From: Allobosea sp. BK604
GTDB taxonomy: Bacteria > Pseudomonadota > Alphaproteobacteria > Rhizobiales > Beijerinckiaceae
Reading direction: 5' to 3'
Assembly: GCF_004341515.1 (NCBI RefSeq)
Contig: NZ_SLZF01000003.1
Coordinates: 310,001 to 374,000 of the forward strand
Length of the DNA: 64,000 bases
The notes under the pieces are model-generated. The model was not told where the DNA came from. It searched no databases and was given only the letters and a program-made list of their open reading frames with translations. Below are positions 24,095-33,334 of the stretch, piece after piece. A program made the position numbers and the translations under genes. Positions within the stretch are counted from its first letter, which is position 1. The number at the start of each line of letters is the position of its first letter.

Positions 24095-25355
24095 CGCAGT
24101 CAGAAGACCAGAACCCATCCGGAACGACGATCCGGAGGCTTCCTTAGCCAGCAACGTGACCGAGCTCCGCCGCGCCGAAACCAAGCCCGGCGAGCCCGGC
24201 CTGCCGCCCGCGACGCCCCTGCCGACGGCCAAGGCACCCGAGACCGCCGCGCCCGCCCCTGCCGCGACCGCCAGCGCCCCGCCGGCCAGGAAGCCGCGCA
24301 GCCTCAAGCGAAAGCTCCTCTTCGCCGCGCTTCCGGTCGCGCTCGTCGCCGGCGGCTATTGGTATGTCGTCGGCGGGCAGATCATGTCGACCGACAACGC
24401 CTATGTGCAGGCCGATATCGTCGGTATCTCGACCGATGTCGCCGGCATCGTCAGCGAGGTCGACGTGCGCGACAATCAGCCGGTCAAGGCCGGCGACCTG
24501 CTCTTCAAGCTCGACGATGCCCAGTTCCGCTACGCGATCGAGCGCGCCGACGCGCAGATCGGCAGCGTCCGCAACGATCTCGAGGCGCAGAAGGCGAATT
24601 ACAAGGCGATGCAGAGCCAGATCGCCCAGGCCCGGACCGATATCGAGTTCTATACCACTGCCTTCAAGCGGCAGCAGGACCTCGCCAACAAGTCCGTCGC
24701 CTCGCAGGCGACCTATGACTCGGCCAAGCACGATCTCGACGGCGCGGTGCAGAAGCTTTCGCAGCTCCAGAGCCAGCTCATCGGCATCGCCGCCGCCCTG
24801 AACGGCAATCCCGACGCGCCGATCGAGGATCATCCGCGCTACAAGGATGCCGTCGCCGCCCGCTCCGAGGCCGCCCGCCAGCTCGACCATACCGTGGTGA
24901 AGGCGCCGATGGACGGCATCGTCACCAACGTGCCCTCGCTGCAGAAGGGTCAGTATCTCGCCGACGCGACGGTCGCCTTCAGCCTAGTCTCATCCGATCA
25001 TGTCTGGATCCAGGCCAATCCGAAGGAAACCGAGCTGACCTGGGTTCGCCCCGGCCAGAAGGCGACGGTTTATGTCGATACCTATCCCGGCGCCGAATGG
25101 ACCGGCACGGTCGACAGCATCAGCCCGGCCTCGGCCGCGAGCTTCTCGCTGCTGCCGGCGCAGAACACCAGCGGCAACTGGGTGAAAGTCGTGCAGCGCA
25201 TCGCCATGCGCGTGAAGATCGATACGCCCGCAGGCAAGCCGCAGCTGCGCGCCGGGATGAGCGTCGTACTCGATGTCGATACCGGCCGCGCCCGCGGCCT
25301 GCCCAGCTTCGTCACCGATCTGATCGGCAAAAAGACCGAGACCCACAATGGCTGA
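24087..25355 (+). CDS. EmrA/HlyD-family membrane fusion protein
   Basis: The 422-residue protein has a cytoplasmic Ala/Pro-rich N-terminus (about 1-70), one membrane span (residues about 76-92), a biotinyl-lipoyl-like half (STDNAYVQADIVGISTDV, GDLLFKLDD), a coiled-coil hairpin (about 145-230) and the closing barrel (GQKATVYVDTYPGAEWTGTVDS). This is the adaptor that links an inner-membrane pump to an outer-membrane channel. It overlaps the pump gene by 8 bases. No TolC-type gene is adjacent. Confidence 0.93.
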   Translation: MDDAVRRPEPIRNDDPEASLASNVTELRRAETKPGEPGLPPATPLPTAKAPETAAPAPAATASAPPARKPRSLKRKLLFAALPVALVAGGYWYVVGGQIMSTDNAYVQADIVGISTDVAGIVSEVDVRDNQPVKAGDLLFKLDDAQFRYAIERADAQIGSVRNDLEAQKANYKAMQSQIAQARTDIEFYTTAFKRQQDLANKSVASQATYDSAKHDLDGAVQKLSQLQSQLIGIAAALNGNPDAPIEDHPRYKDAVAARSEAARQLDHTVVKAPMDGIVTNVPSLQKGQYLADATVAFSLVSSDHVWIQANPKETELTWVRPGQKATVYVDTYPGAEWTGTVDSISPASAASFSLLPAQNTSGNWVKVVQRIAMRVKIDTPAGKPQLRAGMSVVLDVDTGRARGLPSFVTDLIGKKTETHNG

Positions 25356-26895
25356 TACCACCGCGGCGGCGCCTCCGGTCGCCAACCGCGGCGCCATCAC
25401 CGCCTGCGTCATCCTCGCGGTGATCATGCAGGCGCTCGACACCACCATCGCCAATGTCGCCCTGCCCTATATCCAGGGCAGCGTCGCGGCCAGCGCCGAC
25501 CAGATCAACTGGGTGCTGACCTCCTATATCGTCGCCGCCGCGATCATGACGCCGCCATCGGGCTTCCTTGCCGCCCGTTTCGGCCGGAAGCGCGTGCTCT
25601 CGGCCGCGATCATCGGCTTCGTCATCGCCTCCATGCTCTGCGGCGCGGCGCAATCGCTCAGCCAGATCGTCGGCTTCCGCCTGCTCCAGGGCTTCTTCGG
25701 CGCGGCTCTGGTGCCGCTGTCCCAGAGCATCCTGCTCGACATCTACACCCCGGAGGAACGTGGCTCGGCCATGGCCCTGTTCGGCGTTTCCGTCATGGTC
25801 GGCCCGGTGCTCGGCCCGGTCATCGGCGGCTGGCTGACCGAGAACATCTCCTGGCGCTGGGTCTTCTACATCAACCTGCCGCTCGGCGCGCTGGCGCTGG
25901 CCGGCGTCGCGATCTTCGTCACGGAGACGAAGACGAACATCCTCGCCAGGCTGGACTGGATCGGCTTCGGCGCGCTCAGCATCGCCATCGCCTCGCTGCA
26001 GCTCTTCCTCGACCGCGGCGCTCAGCTCGACTGGTTCGACTCGCTCGAGATCATCATCGAGGCCACGGTCTGCGTCGCCGCGTTCTACATCCTCGTGGTC
26101 CATACCTTCACGGCGCAGAACTCCTTCATCAAGCCGCGCCTGTTCCTCGACCGCAATTTCAGCGTCGGCATGATCTTCATCTTCATCGTCGGCATCACCT
26201 ATCTCGCCTCGATGGCGCTGATGACGCCCTATCTGCAAACGCTGATGGGCTATCCCGTCGTCACCGCTGGCGTCGTCATGGGCCCGCGCGGCATGGGCAC
26301 GATGGCCTGCATGTTCCTGGTCGGCAAGCTGATCGGCAAGGTCGATATCCGCATCCTGCTCGGTTCCGGCCTGCTGGTCAGCGCCTGGGCGATGTACGAC
26401 ATGGCCGGCTGGACGCCCGACGTCTCGCAGCAGACGATCGTCGTCACCGGCTTCATCCAGGGCGCGGGCCTGGGCTTGCTCTTCGTGCCGCTGACCACCG
26501 TGACCTTCGCCACCTTGCCGGCCGAGTATCGCGGCGACGGCACCGGCCTCTACAACCTCTCGCGCAATATCGGCTCCAGCGTCGGCATCTCGATCGTCAG
26601 CTACCTGCTGATCCGCAACACGCAGGTCAACCACGCCGAGATCGCCAACCACGTCACGCCCTATAACCGGATGTTCGAAATGCCGGCGATCAAGAACGCC
26701 TGGGATCCACTGACGCTGGCCGGGCGCGCCGCGCTCGACGAGGTCGTCACCCGCCAGGCGACGGTCATCGCCTATATCGACGATTTCAAGCTGCTGATGA
26801 TCCTGTGCATCGCGGCGATGCCCTTCCTCGCGCTGCTGGTCACCCCGAAGCAGGAGAAGGCGCCCTCCGACGACCATGCGATCGTGATGGAATAG
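25348..26895 (+). CDS. EmrB-type multidrug efflux pump (MFS, DHA2 family)
   Basis: The 515-residue protein has 14 spans with the DHA2 signatures: motif C-like ALDTTIANVALPYI near residue 30, GFLAARFGRKRVL between spans 2 and 3, and GPVLGPVIGGWLTENISWRWVF in span 5. It drives proton-coupled export of hydrophobic drugs with the adaptor encoded just before. The opposite strand carries a long frame of no coding value. Confidence 0.95.
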   Translation: MADTTAAAPPVANRGAITACVILAVIMQALDTTIANVALPYIQGSVAASADQINWVLTSYIVAAAIMTPPSGFLAARFGRKRVLSAAIIGFVIASMLCGAAQSLSQIVGFRLLQGFFGAALVPLSQSILLDIYTPEERGSAMALFGVSVMVGPVLGPVIGGWLTENISWRWVFYINLPLGALALAGVAIFVTETKTNILARLDWIGFGALSIAIASLQLFLDRGAQLDWFDSLEIIIEATVCVAAFYILVVHTFTAQNSFIKPRLFLDRNFSVGMIFIFIVGITYLASMALMTPYLQTLMGYPVVTAGVVMGPRGMGTMACMFLVGKLIGKVDIRILLGSGLLVSAWAMYDMAGWTPDVSQQTIVVTGFIQGAGLGLLFVPLTTVTFATLPAEYRGDGTGLYNLSRNIGSSVGISIVSYLLIRNTQVNHAEIANHVTPYNRMFEMPAIKNAWDPLTLAGRAALDEVVTRQATVIAYIDDFKLLMILCIAAMPFLALLVTPKQEKAPSDDHAIVME

Positions 26896-26913
26896 GCGGC
26901 GCGATCGCGCCGC
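26896..26913. terminator. GC-rich hairpin directly after emrB
   Basis: GCGGCGCGATCGCGCCGC is a perfect 18-base palindrome starting on the base after the pump stop codon. There is no T-run, so termination is uncertain. Confidence 0.3.
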
Positions 26914-27006
26914 TTCACTCCCGAGCAGCCCGGGCTGCAGCAAGACGACAGACGCGACGATCCTGGGGCACCGAATGAACGGTCCCAGTCCTTCCCGCCA
27001 GAGGTG

Positions 27007-27450
27007 CTAGCGCCGGTGCGGTGACCTGCCCTGGCCATATCTCGCCGAGACGCCGATCGTCCGGCCGAGGCCTGCGCGCTTCGCCGAGGCCGACCGCGCT
27101 TCGGCATAATCAGGCGCGACCATCGGATAATCGCGCGGAAGATTCCACTTCGCGCGATATTCGTCGGGGGTGAGCCCGTACTTGATTTGCAGGTGCCGCC
27201 GCAAGGTCTTGAACCTGCGCCCATCTTCCAGGCAGATGATATGGGACGCGGTGACGGATTTGCTGATCGGAACCGCCGGCTTGGGGGGCGGCTCCGGCTC
27301 CGCGACGGCGGTCGAGGCGAGCTTGCCGAGCGCCGAATGCGTGCTTTCGATCAGCTTGACCAGTTCCGAGCGGGGGAGGCTGTTGTGAGTGACATAGGCT
27401 GCGACGATCCGAGCCGATAATTCGGCCGCCGCTTCGCTCTCGTCAGTCAT
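27007..27450 (-). CDS. MucR/Ros-family transcriptional regulator
   Basis: The 147-residue protein has the Ros/MucR zinc-finger domain: ICLEDGRRFKTLRRHLQIKYGLTPDEYRAKWNLPRDYPMVAPDYAE is present as consecutive blocks, with the first Cys and two His ligands visible (C, HLQ... H). The N-terminal half contains a short helical region (SARIVAAYVTHNSLP) and the usual linker. MucR proteins silence AT-rich genes and control exopolysaccharide, motility and cell-cycle genes. The start at 27450 gives the usual length; a longer frame adds 14 residues without support. Confidence 0.93.
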   Translation of the reverse strand: MTDESEAAAELSARIVAAYVTHNSLPRSELVKLIESTHSALGKLASTAVAEPEPPPKPAVPISKSVTASHIICLEDGRRFKTLRRHLQIKYGLTPDEYRAKWNLPRDYPMVAPDYAEARSASAKRAGLGRTIGVSARYGQGRSPHRR

Positions 27451-27648
27451 GGGTCGTTCCTTGAGGCTTCTCCCTCCCGTTCCCGGCGCCATCAGGAGGC
27501 GCGGCCACCGTCCTGTCTAGGGTTCACGTGGTCTCATCCACAGCGACGGCTCTCGTGGAGCCCCACCGGACCGCGTTGAACATCGCCTGCTCGGAGTCCG
27601 GTTGCCTCGGCTGCGAGGCCAGTCGCCGCCGGCAGCCAGCCTCGATCG

Positions 27649-27846
27649 CTACCGCTTGCGCGACTTCAGATGCGGCGCTGCCCCGATCGTCGTGGCGGTC
27701 TGGGACGCGACCGGGTCGCTCGCGGGAAAGGTATTCTCCAGCGCATGGGTCAGCGGGGCATCCCGGCCTTCCGCCCGCTCGATGCGATGCTGGGCGCGCT
27801 GCTCGTTGCGAAGGCTTTCTTTAGCCGGGTTCGCGCGGGTGGCCAT
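27649..27846 (-). CDS. Small conserved protein of 65 residues, PASDP-motif type
   Basis: The ribosome site GGAGGT, 6 bases before the ATG at 27846, marks a real start. The product has a charged helical half (AKESLRNEQRAQHRIERAEGR in two blocks) and then ALENTFPASDPVASQT, a motif I recall from many small rhizobial proteins of the LExTFPASDP type. It is soluble and basic. Role is unknown; related small proteins are often found near stress genes, as here. The longer frame on the same strand is not needed. Confidence 0.75.
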   Translation of the reverse strand: MATRANPAKESLRNEQRAQHRIERAEGRDAPLTHALENTFPASDPVASQTATTIGAAPHLKSRKR

Positions 27847-27913
27847 TGGGACCTCCACCATAAGCTGGCAGGCGCGAAATGATGCCGGACGGCGCGCTCG
27901 GCGGCAATCGATT

Positions 27914-28009
27914 TCAGATGAAAGCCCCCGCCAGCCAGCCGAGCATGACAAAGGCTGCAATAGCGTACATGGCGATGCAGGCCTTCGCATCACGCGGCAT
28001 ATGGCGCAT
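27914..28009 (-). CDS. Single-span membrane peptide of 31 residues
   Basis: ATG 28009 follows GAGGA at 7 bases. The product is MRHMPRDAKACIAMYAIAAF followed by VMLGWLAGAFI, a short basic head and one membrane span. It is too short for standard gene finders. It lies between two other small genes on the same strand. Function unknown. Confidence 0.45.
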   Translation of the reverse strand: MRHMPRDAKACIAMYAIAAFVMLGWLAGAFI

Positions 28010-28162
28010 TCGGTCGTCCTCAGCTGTCGAGATGCGCACGCAATAAGAATGCCAGATGACGTCCGAGCGACATCCGATCGCAGGGAGGCGGGGCACCCGC
28101 GCCTCATCGTCGTCGCAGCGATCAATGGCTGTGACACCCCTGCGACTCGTCGCCCATAACCT

Positions 28163-28642
28163 TCAGTCGACGGCGTTGCACTCCATGCGCACGCGCTTCC
28201 CCGGCTCAGCGACCGTCGTGCACGATACCAATGTCGGAAGAGACGAAGCCGGGACGACCTCAGGCGTCGAAGCCGGCTGCAGCTGCAGCTTCGGTGTCTC
28301 GGACGTTGTTGTTGCAACCGGCAAAGTTGCTGCAACCGGCAAAGGCCTGGGCTTTACGAGAGCAGGCTGCTTGCGAGGCCGCACCTGAGCAGGTTCCGGC
28401 GGGGGAGGACCAACGACTTCCGGCGCTTCGGCTAGCGGCTCGGGAACCGCCTCAACCAATTCATTATGCGGAGGTGCCGGGTCCGGAGCGGTAGACCATG
28501 GCATCCAGGCCCTGAACTGGGAAAAGGCAGCAGCCGTCGACTCGTTTATCGATTCTGCCGTGGGCATGGAGCGTCCCATGCAGCCCGAAAAGATTAGAGC
28601 GATTAGGCATGCCGCAGATGCGCGACAACCGATGGTCGCCAT
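28163..28642 (-). CDS. Predicted lipoprotein, proline-rich
   Basis: The 159-residue product has a short leader with the lipobox IFSGC at residues 17-21, so it is a lipoprotein of the inner or outer membrane. The middle (residues 55-130) is rich in Pro, Glu and Val (PLAEAPEVVGPPPPEPAQ), a likely extended spacer across the periplasm. The C-terminus has two cysteines (LVSCTTVAEP, MECNAVD) that could pair. I do not recognise a family. Confidence 0.75.
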   Translation of the reverse strand: MATIGCRASAACLIALIFSGCMGRSMPTAESINESTAAAFSQFRAWMPWSTAPDPAPPHNELVEAVPEPLAEAPEVVGPPPPEPAQVRPRKQPALVKPRPLPVAATLPVATTTSETPKLQLQPASTPEVVPASSLPTLVSCTTVAEPGKRVRMECNAVD

Positions 28643-28888
28643 AGGAGCCCCTTAGCGCTTTTCGCTCCCCAGCCAGGGCCAGATTGTTGCGAACAGGATC
28701 GGCTGTCAATTTCTTATCGTTCACAACACCACCTAAACGAAGTGGCCCGGATCGATTTCTAACGAGATACTTTCAAGCGCTCGACCCGGCGCCAGAGCTA
28801 CGTACCCGCGCGATGCGGGGCAAGTCAGGGCGAGCGCAAATGACCCTTGGACATTTCTTTTGGGTCGCAGCCAGCTCAGCTGAATTGA

Positions 28889-28965
<77 letters not shown>

Positions 28966-28993
28966 GCACGCGAAACCGTGTAGCATAAAGCGC

Positions 28994-29767
28994 ATGCGGG
29001 TGAAGCCTCTTGTTGCGGGTCTGGCCGGTCTGGTCGCCATTTTGAATGGCGCCCGGGCCGATGAATCCTGCCCGGGCCTCACGCCGGAAACGCTGACGGT
29101 GCGACTTCAGGGCATCGACGACCATGGCGATCCGCTTCTGGCCGATGGCAGGCGCCTTCGCCTCGTCGGGCTGGCGCCGCGCCAGAGCGAAAGCGAGATC
29201 GACCGCTTCGCCACCGAATTGCTGCCATGGCGGGACCAGGACCTCCGGCTCGTCGCGCTGGCGGGGCCTGATCGCTGGGGACGCTTGCCCGCCCGGCTTC
29301 TCGTCGAGCTTGGCCCGGAGGACGAGCCGCTTGATCTCGCCGCCGTGCTGCTCAACGCCAAGGCGGCCTGGCGCCTGCCCGACAGCGCCCACCCATCCTG
29401 CGACGCCGCCCTGAAGGCGGCCGAGGCCGCACTTGCCACGCCCGCGCGCCGAGGTAAGCCGGCGGAAACCGTCGACGGTCATGATATCGCCGCTTTGAAA
29501 CTGCAGGCGGGCCGGGTCGTGGTGCTGGAGGGGCGGATCGCATCGGTTGGCGAGCGGCCACAGCGTTCCTATCTCAATTTCACGCGTCGGCGTGGGGCCG
29601 GCGCATCGATCGTCGTGTCGCGGAGGATCTGGCGCGAGATGCAGGATGTCGGCTGGACCACAGCCGCCTTGACGGGTAGACGCGTGCGAGCGCGCGGCGT
29701 GCTTGGCGGCGCGGATGGGCTCGCACTCGAACTTCCTTCGCGCACGGCACTGGAACTGATCGATTGA
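28994..29767 (+). CDS. SNase-like exported protein with OB-type C-terminus
   Basis: The 257-residue protein has a signal peptide (about 1-22, ending GARA). The N-terminal half resembles the thermonuclease fold (VRLQGIDDHGDPLLADGRRLRLVGL, DRWGRLPARLLVE), but the catalytic arginines and Asp of active nucleases are not clear, so activity is doubtful. The C-terminal part has a separate small beta domain (GRIASVGERPQRSYLNFTRR, LTGRRVRARGVLGG) of the kind found in nucleic-acid or ligand-binding modules. It ends 2 bases before the start of the M48 protease gene, suggesting shared expression. Confidence 0.75.
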   Translation: MRVKPLVAGLAGLVAILNGARADESCPGLTPETLTVRLQGIDDHGDPLLADGRRLRLVGLAPRQSESEIDRFATELLPWRDQDLRLVALAGPDRWGRLPARLLVELGPEDEPLDLAAVLLNAKAAWRLPDSAHPSCDAALKAAEAALATPARRGKPAETVDGHDIAALKLQAGRVVVLEGRIASVGERPQRSYLNFTRRRGAGASIVVSRRIWREMQDVGWTTAALTGRRVRARGVLGGADGLALELPSRTALELID

Positions 29768-29769
29768 GC

Positions 29770-31251
29770 ATGCTTGCGTTCTGGCGACGAGAAGCCCCGG
29801 TCTCAGCGAAGCGGCTTGCCGCAGCGCTGCTGCCGGCCGTGCTGCTTGCCGGCTGCCTCGGCGAGCAGAGCGCCCTGCTGCCGCCGCAGCGCCCGTCCGA
29901 CGGCGAACTCGCCCCGCGCATCAGCGCGATCGCCCGCGCGTCCGACAGCGAGCACCAGCGCCTGCTCGCGGCCTTCGGCGGCGAATACCGCGCCCCGCAG
30001 GCCCGCGCCGTGCTCGACGATATCGTCGCCCGCCTGGCCAAGGCCGGCGAGGGCCAGATCGGCACCTATGAGATCACGATCCTGAACTCGCCGATCGTCA
30101 ACGCCTTCGCGCTGCCCACCGGCCGGCTCTATGTGACGCGCGGGCTGCTCGCGCTGTCCAACGACACCTCCGAGATCGCCTCGGTGATGGCGCATGAGAT
30201 CGCCCATGTCACCGCCAGGCATGCCGTCGAGCGGGCCGAGGCCGAGGCCGAATCCGCGGTGGTCAGCCAGGTCGTTTCGCAGGTGCTGAACGATCCTGTC
30301 GCCGGTGCCGCGGTGCAGGCCGGCTCGAAGCTCTCGCTGGCCCGCTTCTCGCGCCAGCAGGAGCTGGCCGCCGACCAGATCAGCGTGCGCAACATCTCCC
30401 GCGCCGGTTACGACCCCTATGGCGCCGGCCGCTTCCTGGCGGCGCTCGGCCGCAATACCGCCTTCCGCAACGCGGCCCAGGGCCAGAGCAGCGGCGACAA
30501 GAAGCTCGACATCCTCTCCTCCCACCCCTCGACGCCGGAGCGCGTCGCCGCCGTGACCGGCGCCGCCCGCCAGATCGGTGCCCCCGGCATCGGCGAGCGC
30601 GAGGCTTCGCGCTGGCTCTCGGCGATCGACGGCATCGCCTATGGCGACGATCCGAGCGACGGCGTGGTCCGCGGCAAGCGCTATCTCAACAGCGCCCTGC
30701 GCATCGCCTTCAGCGCCCCCGAGGGCTTCGATCTCGAAGCGGCGCGCGACATGGTGATCGGCGTCAGCAGCAACAATGCCCAGGCGCTGCGCTTCGATTC
30801 GGTCACGCTCAAGCCCGGTCAGACCTTGGAATCCTATGTCGCCTCGGGCTGGATCGAGGGCGTCACCACCGGCCCGGCCGAGACGCTCGACCTTGCCGGC
30901 CATCCCGCCGTGCTCGCCAGCGGCAAGGGCACCGACTGGACCTTCCGCCTCGCCGCGATCCAGGCCGGGTCGCGGGTCTATCGCTTCATCCTCGCCGCAC
31001 GCGGCAACAGCGATCCCGAGCGGCCGATGCGGGCCGTGCTCGACAGCTTCCGCACGCTGACCCCGGCGGAAGCACAGGCAACGCGCCCGCTGCAGCTGCG
31101 CATCGTCAGCGCCGACAGCAGCGATCCGGCCTCGCTCGCCGGCCGCATGGCCGTGCAGGATCGGCCGCTCGAACTCTTCCTGCTGCTTAACGGCCTCGAC
31201 AGGGCGAGCCGCCTCAACCCCGGCCAGCGCTACAAGATCGTGACGGAATAG
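29770..31251 (+). CDS. M48-family zinc metalloprotease, lipoprotein
   Basis: The 493-residue protein has a lipobox (VLLAGC, about residue 28), the M48 catalytic motif HEIAHVTARH near residue 142 and the third ligand Glu in ELAADQISV. The DPYGAGRFLAAL and SSHPSTPERVAAV segments are standard in this group (BepA/YfgC-like). The C-terminal 200 residues (from about 285) are a second beta-rich domain with repeated SGK and TLE segments instead of the TPR repeats of BepA. It should act in the periplasm on outer-membrane assembly or quality control. Confidence 0.92.
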   Translation: MLAFWRREAPVSAKRLAAALLPAVLLAGCLGEQSALLPPQRPSDGELAPRISAIARASDSEHQRLLAAFGGEYRAPQARAVLDDIVARLAKAGEGQIGTYEITILNSPIVNAFALPTGRLYVTRGLLALSNDTSEIASVMAHEIAHVTARHAVERAEAEAESAVVSQVVSQVLNDPVAGAAVQAGSKLSLARFSRQQELAADQISVRNISRAGYDPYGAGRFLAALGRNTAFRNAAQGQSSGDKKLDILSSHPSTPERVAAVTGAARQIGAPGIGEREASRWLSAIDGIAYGDDPSDGVVRGKRYLNSALRIAFSAPEGFDLEAARDMVIGVSSNNAQALRFDSVTLKPGQTLESYVASGWIEGVTTGPAETLDLAGHPAVLASGKGTDWTFRLAAIQAGSRVYRFILAARGNSDPERPMRAVLDSFRTLTPAEAQATRPLQLRIVSADSSDPASLAGRMAVQDRPLELFLLLNGLDRASRLNPGQRYKIVTE

Positions 31252-31358
31252 CGCGGCGGCGGAACTCCGCGCGCCTCACGGCTTCCTGACTCCCCTTTGC
31301 CCGGAAGCTGGGCTTTACTCGCGCGCCGGCAGGCCGCCGGTCTTCGCGGGAGATTGCC

Positions 31359-32228
31359 ATGGCCCTCGATCGCCGCATCGTCGAGCTCTATGACGAATAC
31401 ACCCATAAGCCGCTCGATCGCCGCGTCTTCATGAACCGCCTGCTCGCGATTGCAGGCACCGCCGCCGCGGCGGAAGCTGCGCTCGCGCTGCTCGAGCCGA
31501 ACTATGCCCAGGCCCAGCAGGTCGCTGCCGATGATCCACGCCTGAGCGCGAGCCGCCTTGAGGAGGTGGTCAACGGCGTCAAGCTGAAGGGCTATCTGGT
31601 CACGCCGAAGGCGGCCGGCCGGCGCGGCGGCGTGCTGGTGATCCATGAGAATCGCGGCCTCAATCCGCATATCGAGGATGTCACGCGCCGGATGGCGCTC
31701 GCAGGCTTCACCGCGCTCGGCCTCGATTTCCTCGAGCCGCTGGGCGGCACGCCGAGCGATCCCGATGCGGCCCGGGCGCTCTTCCCGCAGCTATCGGGCG
31801 AGCAGGTCGTCGCGCAGGGGCGTGCGGCGCTCGCCTTCCTTGCCGCAAGGCCCGATGCCACCGGCAAGACCGGAGCCGTCGGCTTCTGCTGGGGCGGCGG
31901 CGCGGTCAACGATCTCGCCGTCTCGGCTCCCGAGCTCGCCGCCGGCGTCGTCTTCTACGGCCGTTCGCCAGATCTTGCGAAAGTGCCACAGATCAAGGCG
32001 CGCCTCCTGATCCAGCAGGCCTCGCGCGATACGAGACTGGTCCAACAGGTTCCGGATTACGAGAAGGCGCTGAAGGCGGCGAATATCCGCCACGAGATCA
32101 TCATCTACCCAGATGTCGACCACGCCTTCCTGAACGACACCAGCGCCGAGCGCTATAACGCCGCGGCAGCCAAGCAGGCCTGGGAGCGCACCGTCGCCTT
32201 CCTGGCGACCGAGACCGGGACAGCCTGA
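31359..32228 (+). CDS. Dienelactone hydrolase family protein, exported
   Basis: The 289-residue protein begins with about 45 residues including a Tat-like segment (LDRRVFMNRLLAIAGTAAAAE). The alpha/beta-hydrolase core shows the nucleophile Cys near 176 (GFCWGGGA), the acid and the His in DHAFLNDT near 254. The active-site Cys rather than Ser marks the dienelactone hydrolase group. The ribosome site GGGAGA precedes ATG 31359. Substrate unknown; carboxymethylenebutenolidase-type or cyclic ester cleavage in the periplasm. Confidence 0.9.
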   Translation: MALDRRIVELYDEYTHKPLDRRVFMNRLLAIAGTAAAAEAALALLEPNYAQAQQVAADDPRLSASRLEEVVNGVKLKGYLVTPKAAGRRGGVLVIHENRGLNPHIEDVTRRMALAGFTALGLDFLEPLGGTPSDPDAARALFPQLSGEQVVAQGRAALAFLAARPDATGKTGAVGFCWGGGAVNDLAVSAPELAAGVVFYGRSPDLAKVPQIKARLLIQQASRDTRLVQQVPDYEKALKAANIRHEIIIYPDVDHAFLNDTSAERYNAAAAKQAWERTVAFLATETGTA

Positions 32229-32233
32229 ACAAC

Positions 32234-32260
32234 AAAAAACCCGGCGGTCGCCCGCCGGGT
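32234..32260 (-). terminator. Intrinsic terminator of carD
   Basis: Read on the minus strand, ACCCGGCGGG and CCGCCGGGT pair around CGAC and are followed by TTTTTTG. It lies 28 bases after the carD stop, in the convergent gap with the hydrolase gene, and may also slow plus-strand transcription. Confidence 0.8.
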
Positions 32261-32287
32261 CTTGAACTTCGCGACGCGGAAGGTGCC

Positions 32288-32893
32288 TCAGGCGGCCTCT
32301 TCCTGCATGTCGTCGTTGTCGCCTTCGAGATCGTTGTCGGCGTCGGCATCGGCCTCGGACGCCTTGCTGGCGCGGCGCGGCGACTTGGCGAGCTGCCCCT
32401 CGATCTTCTTCAGCGCCTCGGTCTCGGTGACGTCGTCGACCACCGCGATCTCGCGGGTCATGCGGTCGACGGCCGCCTCATAGAGCTGGCGCTCGGAATA
32501 GGACTGCTCGGGCTGCGCCTCGGAGCGATAGAGGTCGCGCACGACCTCGGCGATGGCGACGAGATCGCCCGAATTGATCTTCGCCTCGTATTCCTGGGCG
32601 CGGCGCGACCACATGGTGCGCTTGATCCGGGCACGGCCGGTGAGGGTGTTCAGCGCCTTGGCGACCTGCTCGGCATCGGCGAGCTTGCGCAGGCCGACGC
32701 TGGCGGCCTTCGCGGTCGGCACGCGCAGGGTCATCTTGTCCTTGGAGAAGCTGACGACGAAGAGCTCGAGTTTGAAGCCAGCGACTTCCTGCTCCTCGAT
32801 GGCCGTGATCTGGCCTACGCCATGTGAGGGGTACACGACGAACTCGCCCGTCTTGAATCCCTGGCGCACAACAGCTTTCTTCACAGTGGACAT
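32288..32893 (-). CDS. carD: CarD-family transcriptional regulator
   Basis: The 201-residue protein has the N-terminal RNA polymerase interaction domain (FKTGEFVVYPSHGVGQITAIEEQEV), the winged central region (KDKMTLRVPTAKAA) and a helical DNA-binding C-terminal domain (LYRSEAQPEQSYSERQLYEAAVDRM). The tail from about residue 170 is acidic and low-complexity. CarD binds the beta subunit and stabilises open promoter complexes, notably at rRNA promoters. The AGGAG site 9 bases before ATG 32893 fixes the start. Confidence 0.95.
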   Translation of the reverse strand: MSTVKKAVVRQGFKTGEFVVYPSHGVGQITAIEEQEVAGFKLELFVVSFSKDKMTLRVPTAKAASVGLRKLADAEQVAKALNTLTGRARIKRTMWSRRAQEYEAKINSGDLVAIAEVVRDLYRSEAQPEQSYSERQLYEAAVDRMTREIAVVDDVTETEALKKIEGQLAKSPRRASKASEADADADNDLEGDNDDMQEEAA

Positions 32894-33173
32894 GCCGTTA
32901 CGACTCCTGATCGGCCCGCTTGACGCGAGCCCGAGATTGTTCGCCCCCGGCCGGATGACCGAAGACACTCTGCCTGATGCGATACGGACTTGGCTTTCGG
33001 CCATAAGCCCGGCGCCTCACGCTCCCTCAGCCGACTGCTTCTTGCTAACCATTCGACACAGAAGACATGACGCTCCGGCGTTCGGCCGGTAGCTCATGAT
33101 CCGTATCGAAGGGGGCGCCCCGTTTTTGAAAAACCTCGCAGGGGCAAGCGGAACGGAATTCGACTGTGCATAG

Positions 33174-33202
33174 GTTGTAGCACAAAAAACACGCCGAATC
33201 AA
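33174..33202 (-). promoter_or_regulatory. Candidate sigma-70 promoter for carD
   Basis: On the minus strand, TTGATT and TACAAC are 17 bases apart. It lies in the 441-bp gap between fdxA and carD, about 280 bases before the carD start, so it would leave a long leader. Nothing else in the gap is supported. Confidence 0.5.
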
Positions 33203-33334
33203 AGGTAAACGCTCTTTTGGACCGGGGCTGCTTGCCGCAGGCGTGATTTAGTTAACGCGTTTTTCGCATGCCCCTACGGCAGATTTGCCGGGTCGAAGCG
33301 CCAAAACGATGTCGGGGCAGCGCAGGCAGATGCC

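Noticed and set aside
25312..26943. Long minus-strand frame opposite the efflux pump gene
   Set aside because: Its sequence is rich in Asp, Arg and Gly runs with no domain, typical of the antisense of a GC-rich gene. The plus-strand frame is a complete DHA2 pump. Similar antisense frames opposite the phosphatase, cobT, the cyclase and the kinase were rejected for the same reason.
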